A DNA stretch of 64,000 nt from CAZMVY01 sp964617875 (lineage in GTDB: Bacteria; Planctomycetota; Phycisphaerae; UBA1845; PWPN01). The first letter of the stretch is position 1; each line of letters opens with the position of its first letter. The translations under genes and the position numbers were made by a program. Shown piece by piece: positions 26,948 through 35,837 of this stretch. Below the pieces are notes generated by a model. That model did no database searches. It worked only from the letters and a program-made list of their open reading frames with translations, and was not told the origin of the DNA. Where the stretch lies: NCBI GenBank assembly GCA_964617875.1, contig CAZUAI010000017.1:1-64000 (forward strand). The letters run 5' to 3'.

Positions 26948-28633
26948 TTACTTGCTTTCGATCGCGATCTCCCCCCAGTACGCCGCCTCGTGGGACCAGT
27001 CGGTCGCCTGGTTGAGCAACTCCAGCTCGATCGTCTTCCCGGCATACTCCGACAAATCCACGTTCAGCGTGAGCCAGTTCTTCGTCGCCGTGTCTTTGCC
27101 CACCGGCTTTTCCGCAAGGACCTTGCCGTTCGCCCTGACGACCAGCATCCAGTCGCCGTCCGGGTGGTGGCCGGCGATGACGCGAAGCGTCGTCGTCCTG
27201 CCCGCAGGCACGTCCACCTTCCGCGACAGCACGCAGGGCGTGTCCTTGTCCTTCGGGTGCGTGACGTAGACATTCTTGCGGCCGCGCCACTTGTCGCGCG
27301 GACCGGGGTCCATGTCGGTGCCGCAGTCCCGCATCTTCCAGCCGGGGGCGAAGGTCTCGAACGCCTTGATCGGCCCCGGCTCCGTGATCTTCGCCATCTC
27401 CTCTTCCGTGAAGCGGCTGTTCGCGATCGGCCCCGGCTCCCAGCTTCGCTGCAACGGGCTCGTCTGAGGCGCCAGAACGGGAATCACGAATTCCTCCTCA
27501 CCGGCTGCGTTCTTCTCGATCCGCCCGCCGGCCCGCACGACGAACTGGCGCGCCAGCTTCTCGCACACATCCAGCAGCGCGGGAAAGTTGTACGGCGTGT
27601 GACTGAAGACGGCCTTTTCGTCCAATTCCTTCGTAAACCGCTCCGGAAGCTTCGAAAACGGGATGGTCGTGAACAGCACGCCCGCCGAACTCGACGGGTT
27701 GCAGTCCGAGTCGAGGCCGCAACGGCACGAGATGATGATCGTCTGGTCCAGGTCCCGCTTGCCGTACAGCAGCCCCACCAACACGTACGCCCCGTTGATC
27801 CGGACGTCGATCACGCCCGTCGAGTCCTTCTGGTACGCAGGGTCCTTGCGCCACTTCTTCTGGCACAGGCCCCAGGCCTTCTCCCAGTCATTCGGATCGT
27901 CCCGATACCACTGGAGCAGGTCGCGCACCATTTCGGCATAATGGCTCTGGGCCGGGATGCACTTGAGAGCGGCCTCAACGATCTTCACCGGGTCCGACTC
28001 GAAGAACGCCTCCGCATACATCCCGCCGATGAACTGGCCCGCGTACACCCCGTCGCCGTAATTCATCAACCGTCCGAACTTCTCGCCCAGCTGGATCACG
28101 ACGTTGGGCAGGCCGGGAGCGATGAGACCCGAGTAGTCCGCCTCAATCTGGTAGTCGATGTCGTTCGGCGCGCGGTGGAACCGTGGATGGCTCGAGTCCG
28201 GCGGAGCGATCCCGTTGCGGAGGTTGTTCCGCCCGGCGGCATTGGCGCACCACAGCGGGAACTTCGTGTTCGCAAAATCGATGCCCGCCTGGCGGATCGA
28301 CACGTCAAGCCCGTACAGCTCCATCGAGCGGAGAAAGGTCATCTCGACGTAGAGGTCATCCTGGCCGAAGGCGTCGTTGATCTTCTTCGGCTCCCATTTT
28401 GGCATGGCGTCCGCCGGAATGATCCGATCGACAAACTTGCCCTCGGTTGGTGCCCCCCAGGCCACGCCGACCATCTGGCCTATCCAGCCTGACTTTATTC
28501 GTTCTCGGTACTCACGAATACCCAGATGCCGAAACTCCGCCGCCTTGACCCAGGTCGGCATGGCCGACATCGCCCCGCACGCGACGGCAACAATACCCAA
28601 GACCGCTTTGCTCGGAACCAGACTGCTCCTCAT
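26948..28633 (-). CDS. Secreted ADP-ribosylglycohydrolase-family protein
   Basis: 561 residues from the ATG at 28633 with an AGGAG site. The signal peptide ends near AMPTWVKAAEF. The ADP-ribosylglycohydrolase-like helical domain (about 40-390) has GWIGQMVGVAWGAPTEG, AFGQDDLYVEM and DSDCNPSSSAGVLFT, which supply the Asp residues of the metal site. The C-terminal 130 residues look like a beta-sandwich (VDVPAGRTTTLRVIAGHHPDGDW). In planctomycetes such exported members are common and their substrate is unknown; a glycan rather than protein ADP-ribose is possible. Confidence 0.82.
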   Translation of the reverse strand: MRSSLVPSKAVLGIVAVACGAMSAMPTWVKAAEFRHLGIREYRERIKSGWIGQMVGVAWGAPTEGKFVDRIIPADAMPKWEPKKINDAFGQDDLYVEMTFLRSMELYGLDVSIRQAGIDFANTKFPLWCANAAGRNNLRNGIAPPDSSHPRFHRAPNDIDYQIEADYSGLIAPGLPNVVIQLGEKFGRLMNYGDGVYAGQFIGGMYAEAFFESDPVKIVEAALKCIPAQSHYAEMVRDLLQWYRDDPNDWEKAWGLCQKKWRKDPAYQKDSTGVIDVRINGAYVLVGLLYGKRDLDQTIIISCRCGLDSDCNPSSSAGVLFTTIPFSKLPERFTKELDEKAVFSHTPYNFPALLDVCEKLARQFVVRAGGRIEKNAAGEEEFVIPVLAPQTSPLQRSWEPGPIANSRFTEEEMAKITEPGPIKAFETFAPGWKMRDCGTDMDPGPRDKWRGRKNVYVTHPKDKDTPCVLSRKVDVPAGRTTTLRVIAGHHPDGDWMLVVRANGKVLAEKPVGKDTATKNWLTLNVDLSEYAGKTIELELLNQATDWSHEAAYWGEIAIESK

Positions 28634-29011
28634 ATGAACTCCTCGTGGTTCCCGCAAGAACCCAAAGCAATAGCCTGTGCGAATCTCTGGCGACCCGTTC
28701 GCCAGCACCCGCCCGCCATGATTTCCCAACCCGCGCGAGAATGCAAGCTGCCTCGTTCTCAGCCCGAAAAATCGCGTTCTTGTGCAGGCTCAACCCTGGT
28801 CACCATCCAACCGTCATGACGTCCCCGCGGAGGCCTGCGCGGCGCGCCGCATCTTTCAACAGATGGTTTCGAGGCGTCCCCCCAAAGTTGTACAGGCGAG
28901 GGCGGAAACCGGTCGATAATCACTCGTCGGTTATCGGACAAGGCGGAAGCTCAACCGGCCCCGCCCAAGTGCCGATAAACAGGGACTGCCCACGGACGGC
29001 GGAGACGAACG
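28634..29011. other. 378-bp divergent intergenic region
   Basis: Lies between the divergent ADP-ribosylglycohydrolase and TolB-like genes, so it should hold promoters for both. I could not assign a convincing -35/-10 pair. No repeat or RNA gene was seen. Confidence 0.35.
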
Positions 29012-30205
29012 TTGACGACGGTTTCGCGTCATATCAACCATGCCAAGTCGTTTATCGGCTTGCCGTTTATCGGTGTCTGCTTGGCCCTCGCGGGCTGCGA
29101 GTCGTCGCCGGCCGCCCACGACCACGCCATCGCCGGACAAGAAGCAAAGGCGGCGCCGTGCGAGGGCATGGAATCGCCCTCTTCGCCGACCCAGCGGTCG
29201 CCGATCAGCCTCTTCGGCGAGTTTCCCGACCGTGAGAGCGTTCCCTTCGAATCCAGGCCCGTTCACTCTGCCCTGCAACATACGAATTGCCCGGAGGGGG
29301 CCGATTTTGACCCGGCGGTCGATGCGGCGGGCGAGCGGCTCGTGTTCGCATCGACCCGGCACGCCAAGAAGCCGGACTTGTACGTCAAGAGCGTCAGCGG
29401 AGCAGCCATCACGCAGGTTACGTCCGATCCCGCATCCGACATCCAGCCGGAGTTCTCACCCGACGGCAAGCGGATCGCTTTTTCCAGCGATCGTGCGGGA
29501 AACTTCGACATTTGGATGGTCAACGCCGACGGGACGGAACCGACCCAGCTCACACACGAGGCGTCGCACGACGTGCATCCGGCCTGGGCGCCCGACGGCC
29601 AGCGAATCGCATTCTGCAGCCTGAACACGCAATCGGGCCAGTGGGAATTGTGGCTTCTCGATCTACGCCAGGCCGGCGTACGAAAGTTCATCGGCTATGG
29701 CCTGTATCCCCGCTGGTCGCCGATCGAGGAGCGGATCGTCTATCAGCGAGCACGCGAACGCGGCCAGCGATGGTTCAGCGTATGGACGCTCCGACTGGTG
29801 AACGGTGAGCCACGATTCCCGACGGAGATTTCGGCCGGGGCGAACGAAGCGCACATCCTGCCGACGTTTTCACCGGACGGGCGCCGTGTGGCATTCTGCG
29901 TAGTCGGGGGCCGGTCATCAGACGAGCTGGCGAGCAAACCGGCCCCAAGCGAAATACGCATCGTGAATGCCGACGGGGGTGGCCTTGTTCGTCTCACGGA
30001 CGGCGACGGCGCCAATTACAGTCCGTATTGGGCGCGTGACGGCCGTATTTATTTCACGAGTACCCGCGGCGGGAAAGAGACAATCTGGTCGGTACGTCCG
30101 GAAATCGGCGATTTGACGGCCCCTGCGGCGGGGGCGGAGCCGATGCTGGACCGCGTGGTGATTCCGGCGGCCCCGGCCGCGACGTCCGCGACGGCAGGAC
30201 GATGA
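29012..30205 (+). CDS. TolB-like PD40 beta-propeller lipoprotein
   Basis: 397 residues. A TTG start is used because it follows GGAG by seven bases and gives a lipoprotein signal ending GVCLALAGC (lipobox LAGC). The body repeats the PD40/TolB unit: DIQPEFSPDGKRIAFSSDRAGNFDIWMVNADG, then similar units at HPAWAPDGQRIAFCS and ILPTFSPDGRRVAFC. It is a periplasmic propeller, probably in protein-protein contacts at the envelope. No tol/pal genes are adjacent. Confidence 0.82.
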   Translation: MTTVSRHINHAKSFIGLPFIGVCLALAGCESSPAAHDHAIAGQEAKAAPCEGMESPSSPTQRSPISLFGEFPDRESVPFESRPVHSALQHTNCPEGADFDPAVDAAGERLVFASTRHAKKPDLYVKSVSGAAITQVTSDPASDIQPEFSPDGKRIAFSSDRAGNFDIWMVNADGTEPTQLTHEASHDVHPAWAPDGQRIAFCSLNTQSGQWELWLLDLRQAGVRKFIGYGLYPRWSPIEERIVYQRARERGQRWFSVWTLRLVNGEPRFPTEISAGANEAHILPTFSPDGRRVAFCVVGGRSSDELASKPAPSEIRIVNADGGGLVRLTDGDGANYSPYWARDGRIYFTSTRGGKETIWSVRPEIGDLTAPAAGAEPMLDRVVIPAAPAATSATAGR

Positions 30206-30386
30206 ATCCGGATCTTTGCGTGTTATTGAGTCTCAAGACGGTCCGGAGAATAGACGAAAAAAACAACGACCCCGGCGTATGGCCGGGAGAACGGTTAAAA
30301 AACCGACGGTGCGCGGCCAGAGCGATCGCGGAGCGAGTCTCCCGGCCGCACGTCGGATAGACAATGGAGTGCGAGGTCGATCAAGG

Positions 30387-31187
30387 ATGATCACGACCGT
30401 TGTAGCTCAACCCGTAATCCGCGCTGTGTGCCGAGCCTCCTCGGTGGGCCGGAGAGTCCGTACGGGTGGGCTGCTCGGGTTCCTGGGCATGGCCGCCGTC
30501 GTCGGTTGTGCCCAGAAGCGTCCGGACATCGGGGTATCGGTTTCGAACTCGCCGCCGCTGACCGTAGCGGTTGCCCCCGCGATGAACTTCAGCGGGTCCT
30601 CGAACTGGGATCCGGTGCGGGTGGCGGACCTGATGGCGAGCGAGTTGTCGCAGTTGCCGGGGATCAACGTAGTCGGCGTGAACCGCGTGTTGGCCGTGCT
30701 CGCCCGCCAGGGGCGGGACGGAATCGTGTCGCCGGCCCACGCGTTGGCGGTCTGTGATCAGCTCGGAGTGGATGCCATCTTGGTGTTTGCGATCACGGAA
30801 TTCGATCCTTACGTGCCGCCGGTCGTGGCGCTGGCGGCACAGCTGTACGGACCGCACGCACGGGACGCGGGCTTCGACCCGGTGGCCGCATCGAGGCAGG
30901 CCCGTCCCTTCGCGACGGACACTCTGGCCAGCGACTCGTTGCGTCCCTGGGCGGAGGTCCAGCGGACCTATAACGGCATGCACGAGTCGGTGCAGAAGGC
31001 GGTCGAGGCGTTTGCCCGGCCGCGCGACGCCGACCGAAGCCCGATGGGATGGCGAAAGTACCTCGCCAGCCAGGAGTTGTATCTGCGGTTCTGCTGCCAC
31101 AACGCCCTGCAGGACCTGATGCGCGCCGAACCGGGCCGGACCTCGGCCGAGAGCGTTGCCATGAGCGCGAGGGAGGCCAACCCATGA
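30387..31187 (+). CDS. CsgG/LpoB-like lipoprotein
   Basis: 266 residues from the ATG at 30387. An Arg-rich start leads into a hydrophobic stretch ending AAVVGCAQKR, a lipobox-like VVGC. The fold that follows (TVAVAPAMNFSGSSNWDPV, VADLMASELSQLPGINVV and CDQLGVDAILVFAITEFDP) resembles CsgG/LpoB/GNA1162-type lipoproteins. A role in an envelope transport or cell-wall complex is likely but unproven. The stop overlaps the next start (ATGA). Confidence 0.65.
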   Translation: MITTVVAQPVIRAVCRASSVGRRVRTGGLLGFLGMAAVVGCAQKRPDIGVSVSNSPPLTVAVAPAMNFSGSSNWDPVRVADLMASELSQLPGINVVGVNRVLAVLARQGRDGIVSPAHALAVCDQLGVDAILVFAITEFDPYVPPVVALAAQLYGPHARDAGFDPVAASRQARPFATDTLASDSLRPWAEVQRTYNGMHESVQKAVEAFARPRDADRSPMGWRKYLASQELYLRFCCHNALQDLMRAEPGRTSAESVAMSAREANP

Positions 31188-31396
31188 ACGTCACGAATAC
31201 GAGACAGTTGTCCCTGGTCAAGGGACAGGACCGCTATGTGTTCCGTTATCCGGCGGGAAGAGAGGCGGACATCATAGCTGCGTTTGCGTCGATGGCGTCC
31301 GACCCCGACACCGACTTTGACTGGTTCGACGCGGCTGTGCTCAGTTACCAGATGGGTCGTCGACTCGAGATGGAGCTTGAGACTAGTTCGACATGA
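31184..31396 (+). CDS. Hypothetical 70-aa protein coupled to the lipoprotein
   Basis: Begins MNVTNTRQLSLVKGQDRYVF, with GGGAGG nearby and a 4-bp overlap with the CsgG-like gene. The protein is acidic in its middle (SDPDTDFDWFDAAVL) and ends MGRRLEMELETSST. I do not recognise a named family. Small size, coupling and a good ribosome site support a real gene, perhaps a partner of the lipoprotein. Confidence 0.6.
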   Translation: MNVTNTRQLSLVKGQDRYVFRYPAGREADIIAAFASMASDPDTDFDWFDAAVLSYQMGRRLEMELETSST

Positions 31397-31480
31397 CGGG
31401 TGCCGCGCTGGGATGCCAGGCTGTTCGTCTCGGGCCAGGTTGATCGAGAAATGTCGTTCGCCGCTGGTGTGTCCGCTATC

Positions 31481-32488
31481 ATGACCGAGAATCCGCTGAT
31501 CGAAGAATTCCTCAACTACCTCCGATACGAGAGGCACTTCTCGCCGCATACGGCGAAGTGCTACGCAGCCGATCTGCACCAATTCTGCGAATTCCTCGTC
31601 AGGGCGCCAGGGCAGAAGGCCGGGGGCGAGGCCGGGGAAGGCTATGCCGCGGGGGGCGCGGGCGGCGGCGGGACCGCGGTCGCCGTGGCCCCGGCCGTGC
31701 CGGCGGCCGCCGTCGAGTCCAGGGAATTGCTGATCAATGTGCAAACGGAGAGCGTCCGCGACTTCCTCACCTTCCTCAAGGACCAGGACTACTCCAAGTC
31801 CACCACGGCGAGGAAGCTGGCGACGCTCCGAAGCTTCTACAAGTTCTGTGTCAAACGCGGGCATGTGCAGAACAACCCGGTGGCGACGATTCGCACGCCG
31901 AAGCAGGAAAAGCGACTGCCCAAGTTCCTCGATTTCGCCCAGGTGCAGAAACTCCTGGAAACGCCCGATGCGAGCACCCTGCTCGGCGCGAGAGACCGGG
32001 CGATGCTCGAGACGATGTACGCCACCGGCGTTCGCGTGAGCGAGCTGGTGGACCTCAACATCGCCGACGTGGACTTTGTCGGCGAGGCCGTACACGTCCG
32101 CGGCAAGGGGAAGAAGGAACGCGTCACGCCGATTTCCCGGACGGCCCTCACGCACATCCAGCGTTACCTGGACATGCGCAAGGCGGACCCGCGCTCCACG
32201 ACGTTTGAGCAGCAGGCTCTCTTCGTCAACAAGCACGGGCAGCGGCTCAGCACGCGAAGCGTCCGTCGGAAGCTCGACAAATACCTCCTCCAGTGCGGGC
32301 TCGACCCCTGCATCAGTCCGCACACCCTCCGCCACAGCTTCGCCACCCACATGCTGAACAACGGCGCCGATCTGCGAAGCGTCCAGGAACTCCTGGGCCA
32401 TCAGTCGATCTCGACGACGCAGGTCTACACGCACCTGGTCAGCGGCCAACTGAAGGATGCCTACGACAAGTCGCACCCTCGCTCCTGA
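31481..32488 (+). CDS. Tyrosine recombinase XerC/XerD family
   Basis: 335 residues from the ATG at 31481; an ATG at 31451 would add ten residues, and neither has a strong ribosome site. The N-terminal SAM-like domain starts LIEEFLNYLRYERHFSPHTA. The catalytic domain has Arg185 (ATGVRVSEL), HTLRHSFATH, LLGHQSISTTQVYTH (His and nucleophile Tyr). It resolves chromosome dimers at dif in related bacteria. A Gly/Ala-rich insert of about 30 residues interrupts the N-terminal domain after EFLVRAPGQ. It is not linked to either mobile element here. Confidence 0.9.
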   Translation: MTENPLIEEFLNYLRYERHFSPHTAKCYAADLHQFCEFLVRAPGQKAGGEAGEGYAAGGAGGGGTAVAVAPAVPAAAVESRELLINVQTESVRDFLTFLKDQDYSKSTTARKLATLRSFYKFCVKRGHVQNNPVATIRTPKQEKRLPKFLDFAQVQKLLETPDASTLLGARDRAMLETMYATGVRVSELVDLNIADVDFVGEAVHVRGKGKKERVTPISRTALTHIQRYLDMRKADPRSTTFEQQALFVNKHGQRLSTRSVRRKLDKYLLQCGLDPCISPHTLRHSFATHMLNNGADLRSVQELLGHQSISTTQVYTHLVSGQLKDAYDKSHPRS

Positions 32489-32523
32489 GACACGCGACTT
32501 GCCGCGACAATCTCGCCGGAGAT

Positions 32524-32555
32524 GACCGGGCGGTTGGCCGCCCGGTCTTCTTTTT
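32524..32555 (+). terminator. Rho-independent terminator after the Xer recombinase
   Basis: Perfect 10-bp stem GACCGGGCGG/CCGCCCGGTC with loop TTGG, then TTCTTTTT. It sits 36 bp after the recombinase stop. Confidence 0.85.
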
Positions 32556-32668
32556 GGTGCGCGCCGTGGCGCGGTTGCCGCGTGGCCCGGTGACTCCGTA
32601 ACGCCGTTTCCGGAGGCAGCGGCGCCCGCTTCGTGGCCTGGGGAGTGCGGCCCGGATAGAATAGGCAC

Positions 32669-33796
32669 ATGGCGCAGCAGACGATCCTGGACCTTCCGGA
32701 CGTGATTGCGAGTCTTGGCCCCGCCGACCGCGAGCGGGCCGAGCGGCTCTTCGAGGTCAGCACGCTGACCGGCAGGCTCGTCGTGCCCGAGCCGCTGGCG
32801 CCGAAGCTGGCGAAGTGGTACGCCGCTCCGGGCGACGCGGGCGCCGATGCGGCCATCGCCCGCGCCTCGGAACAACGGGTCGCCCGCACGTTCAACAAGG
32901 TCAGCGGCGAAGGGGCGCTCTTCAACGAGCTGCGGGCACGGCGTCCGATGCAGCATGGCAACACGGCGGACCTCGACGCACGCATCGAGGCAGCCAGGGC
33001 CGGCTGCGACTTCTGCGACCCGATCCGGATGACCACCGCCGATACGTGGGGCCGCATCACCGGTTCGCACTCCGTCAGCGCCGCCAACGCCAGCATGTAC
33101 GATGCGAAGCACGGCATCGTCGTCTTCGGCGAGCACCACCCGCACCGGTTTGCCCGGCGGCACGTGCAGGACTACCTCGACGTCGCCATGCGGTGGCTGC
33201 GGCGGACCAATGACGAGGACTGCTGGTTCCGCTGGCCGTTCATCATGTGGAACTGCCTCGAGAAGGCCGGCGCGTCGCAGCCGCACGGGCACCTGCAGAT
33301 GCTCATCACGCGCGACCGCCCGTACGCACGGCAGGCATGGATGATGCGCGTCGCCGCGGACTACCAGGGCCGGATGGGCACGGAGTACTGGGAGGACTGG
33401 GTCGATGCGCACGAATCGCTCGGCCTCGTATGCCGCCGCGGCACGGCCGTATGCGCGGCGACCATCACCCCGGTGAAGGAGAAGGAAGTCGTGATCGTCG
33501 GCGGGCTGGCCGTGGACGAGGATTTCGTCAACGCTGTGGCCGACGTCCTGCGGTGCTTTGTGGATCGCCTCGGCGTGCTGAGCTTCAACGTCGGCCTCTA
33601 TCTCCCGCCGATCGACGGCGATCCGACGTACGATCTACCGGTGATCGCCCGGTGCGTGGACCGCGGCGACCCGTCGCGTCCGACGGCGGACGTCGGCGCG
33701 ATGGAACTCTACGGCTCGCCCGTCGTGGCCTCGGACCCGTACCGGGTGATCGAAGCGGTGAAGGCGACAAGCCCCGCGAGCGAAACGCCCCTCTGA
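32669..33796 (+). CDS. HIT/GalT-like nucleotidyltransferase-fold protein
   Basis: 375 residues. The key motif is AGASQPHGHLQML, the histidine triad region of the GalT branch of the HIT superfamily, with an upstream CDFC pair that could bind zinc. HHPHRFARRH precedes it. GalT enzymes move nucleotidyl groups between sugar phosphates, and relatives such as Ap4A phosphorylases share the fold. The substrate here is not evident and no galactose genes are near. Confidence 0.65.
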   Translation: MAQQTILDLPDVIASLGPADRERAERLFEVSTLTGRLVVPEPLAPKLAKWYAAPGDAGADAAIARASEQRVARTFNKVSGEGALFNELRARRPMQHGNTADLDARIEAARAGCDFCDPIRMTTADTWGRITGSHSVSAANASMYDAKHGIVVFGEHHPHRFARRHVQDYLDVAMRWLRRTNDEDCWFRWPFIMWNCLEKAGASQPHGHLQMLITRDRPYARQAWMMRVAADYQGRMGTEYWEDWVDAHESLGLVCRRGTAVCAATITPVKEKEVVIVGGLAVDEDFVNAVADVLRCFVDRLGVLSFNVGLYLPPIDGDPTYDLPVIARCVDRGDPSRPTADVGAMELYGSPVVASDPYRVIEAVKATSPASETPL

Positions 33797-33851
33797 GGTT
33801 CAGATCCCCGAGATTCAACATCTGAGATTCAAGACCTGAGATTCAGGATGC
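33795..33851 (+). repeat. 14-bp tandem repeat
   Basis: Three units with GAGATTCA at 33810, 33824 and 33838, plus a degenerate one (GAGGTTCA) at 33795, right at the stop of the HIT-like gene. A perfect 7-bp hairpin (CCCCCGT/ACGGGGG) follows at 33859-33878. Confidence 0.7.
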
Positions 33852-33982
33852 GGACGCTCCCCCGTCAAGGCACGGGGGCTTCGCCGAACGGGCGCCAGGA
33901 GCCTCTGCCACGGGGTTGGCCTTTGTCCTGCTCGGGGGGCAGAAGCACGTGCCGTGACCTCCGAAACGCGCCGGGCCCGGTC

Positions 33983-34732
33983 TCATCGCTGGGCGTCGGC
34001 GGTCTGCAGAATCTCGCCCCGTCGGGCGGCCAGGTCCATCAGGTCCTGATCGCGCAGGGAAAACCGGTTGTCCCGGTTGTGTACGCCGCGGACGCCGGCG
34101 TCGGTGAACAGCACGTTGACCTTCACGGCATTGTGATTGGTTCGGCGGAACGACGGATCGACCGTAATCAGCGAGTTGATGTCCAGTGCCAGGGCCGTGG
34201 CACGCCCGCCCCTGGCGTTTCGGCCAAGGGCCTCGATGCGGCCGTTGCCGTCGGTCTCGTCAAGCTGGCGATACAGGTATGAACTGTAGGCGGGCGAGAT
34301 CTTGCGGTTCATCACCTTGTCCAGTTCCTCGACCGGGTCGTTCGAATCGTCGCCGGGGCAATACATCATCTGCGGGATCGTCAGGATCCTGCCCATGAGG
34401 AGCCCGAGCGCCATACGCTCCTTCATGGGCACCTGCGGCCCGGTCCAGATCTGGTTGGTGGCCAGTCGCCCGTCGTTGGCCTCAAGGTAAGGGGGCAGCG
34501 GCTGCACGTTCGGCCCGTGCGGGATCACACGCTGGTCGTTGGCATACGACATGACGGCCAGCCCCACCTGGTGCAGATTGCTGGTGCAGACGGCAAGCCT
34601 CGCCTGAAACCGTGCCCGCGACAGGGCCGGCAGCAGGACCGCCGTCAACAGGCCCAGGATCGCGACCACGACCAGGAGTTCGATCAGTGTGAATGCCGGC
34701 GTAGCCTGACGGCGTCTTCGAGCGCACATCAT
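33983..34732 (-). CDS. Pseudopilin-like protein with prepilin-type N-terminus
   Basis: 249 residues from the first of two ATGs. A basic leader is followed by ATPAFTLIELLVVVAILGLLTAVLLPAL, the prepilin peptidase site with Glu at +5 and the long hydrophobic helix of type II/IV pseudopilins. The C-terminal domain has YCPGDDSNDP and a late HNRDNRFSLRD segment. This DUF1559-like type is expanded in planctomycetes. It lies 20 bp after the UroD-like gene on the same strand. Confidence 0.85.
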   Translation of the reverse strand: MMCARRRRQATPAFTLIELLVVVAILGLLTAVLLPALSRARFQARLAVCTSNLHQVGLAVMSYANDQRVIPHGPNVQPLPPYLEANDGRLATNQIWTGPQVPMKERMALGLLMGRILTIPQMMYCPGDDSNDPVEELDKVMNRKISPAYSSYLYRQLDETDGNGRIEALGRNARGGRATALALDINSLITVDPSFRRTNHNAVKVNVLFTDAGVRGVHNRDNRFSLRDQDLMDLAARRGEILQTADAQR

Positions 34733-34751
34733 CGCGAACGGTCCTGTGCAA

Positions 34752-35822
34752 TCAGCCCGCCGGGCGTGCTTCGCCCTCCGACGACGATAGATGACCACTT
34801 CCACCGCAGTCTACCCGAGTCGATTCTTCGATGCAAGCCTCCAGGTTCGCCGCCGGCGTGCCCGGCGGGATGTCGCACCCGCTGCTCAGGATCCAGCGGG
34901 CCGCGGCGACGGCCCGGCGGACCGCCGCGGTCTGCTCGCGGACCTGCTCGGCCGTGCCGAGGTAGAGCAGCGAGGTCGGATCGAGGTTTCCACGGAGGGC
35001 CACCCGGCCGCGTGCCAGCGCGACCGCCTCCGCCGCCGGCACCTGGTAGTCCACGTCGAGCCAGTCCACGCCCGTCGCGATCATGTCGTCGAGAATCGGC
35101 CGGATGTCGCCGCACACGTGGAGCCCGGCGAATCGCCAGCCCATCGCCTTTACGGCCGCGATCAGCCGCGCGTGACACGGCTGCACAAGCTGCCGGTACA
35201 TGTCCGGCGCGATGAAGTTCGGCGAGCATGTCGCCTCGCCGAACGCGAGCCCGTGCGCGCCGCTGTCCAGCGAGGCCCGTGAAACGCAGATGGCCACGTC
35301 CGTCGTGAACTCGAGCACCTCACGGACGACGTCCGGGCGCTCGATCATGTCCACAAGCATGTCCTCGATCCCGCGGAGCTGCGACGCGATGTTCAGCGGC
35401 CCGCGAAGCGTCGAAAGGACGAAGGCGCGGTCGCCGATCCGGCGCACGACCTTCGCGACGGCGGCCTGGTACATCGGCAGCCGCCCACCGGCCGACGGAT
35501 CGCGCCGCCGCAGGTCGGACAGCCGCGACACATCGCTCAGAAGGTGTTCCTTGAGCAGCGGCGCCCCGGCCTCGGGCTGGTCCACGCGGGCCCCGAGGGC
35601 CCCCGCCTCCGCCGTCACCCCGAGTGTGAGCTGTACGCCGTCGAATCCGAACCGCTCGAAGCCGCTGACCAGCACGTCCGCCATCGCATCCGCGTCGGTG
35701 AAGTACCGTCCCAGCGGCACGCCCGCGTAGCCCGCGAGCGCGGTGTGAATGATCGGCATGACCGGCAGGCGATCGACCGGCCGCCCCCCGAGGACGTTCT
35801 CGATACGCTGTCTGCCGGTCAT
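34752..35822 (-). CDS. Uroporphyrinogen decarboxylase-family protein
   Basis: 356 residues. The start ATG at 35822 is preceded by GGAGG. The UroD fold signatures are IENVLGGRPVDRLPVMP at the N-terminus and GLHVCGDIRPILDDM, where the His-x-Cys pair matches the zinc site of MtaA/CmuA-type corrinoid methyltransferases rather than true HemE. VALRGNLDPTSLLYLGT follows. It is therefore more likely a methyltransferase-like member than a heme enzyme. It is 15 bp downstream of trpC. Confidence 0.7.
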   Translation of the reverse strand: MTGRQRIENVLGGRPVDRLPVMPIIHTALAGYAGVPLGRYFTDADAMADVLVSGFERFGFDGVQLTLGVTAEAGALGARVDQPEAGAPLLKEHLLSDVSRLSDLRRRDPSAGGRLPMYQAAVAKVVRRIGDRAFVLSTLRGPLNIASQLRGIEDMLVDMIERPDVVREVLEFTTDVAICVSRASLDSGAHGLAFGEATCSPNFIAPDMYRQLVQPCHARLIAAVKAMGWRFAGLHVCGDIRPILDDMIATGVDWLDVDYQVPAAEAVALARGRVALRGNLDPTSLLYLGTAEQVREQTAAVRRAVAAARWILSSGCDIPPGTPAANLEACIEESTRVDCGGSGHLSSSEGEARPAG

Positions 35823-35837
35823 CCCTGCCGCCTCCAA

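Noticed and set aside
31481..32488. Xer recombinase as integrase of one of the mobile elements
   Set aside because: It lies over 25 kb from both elements, is followed by its own terminator, and resembles housekeeping XerC/D proteins.
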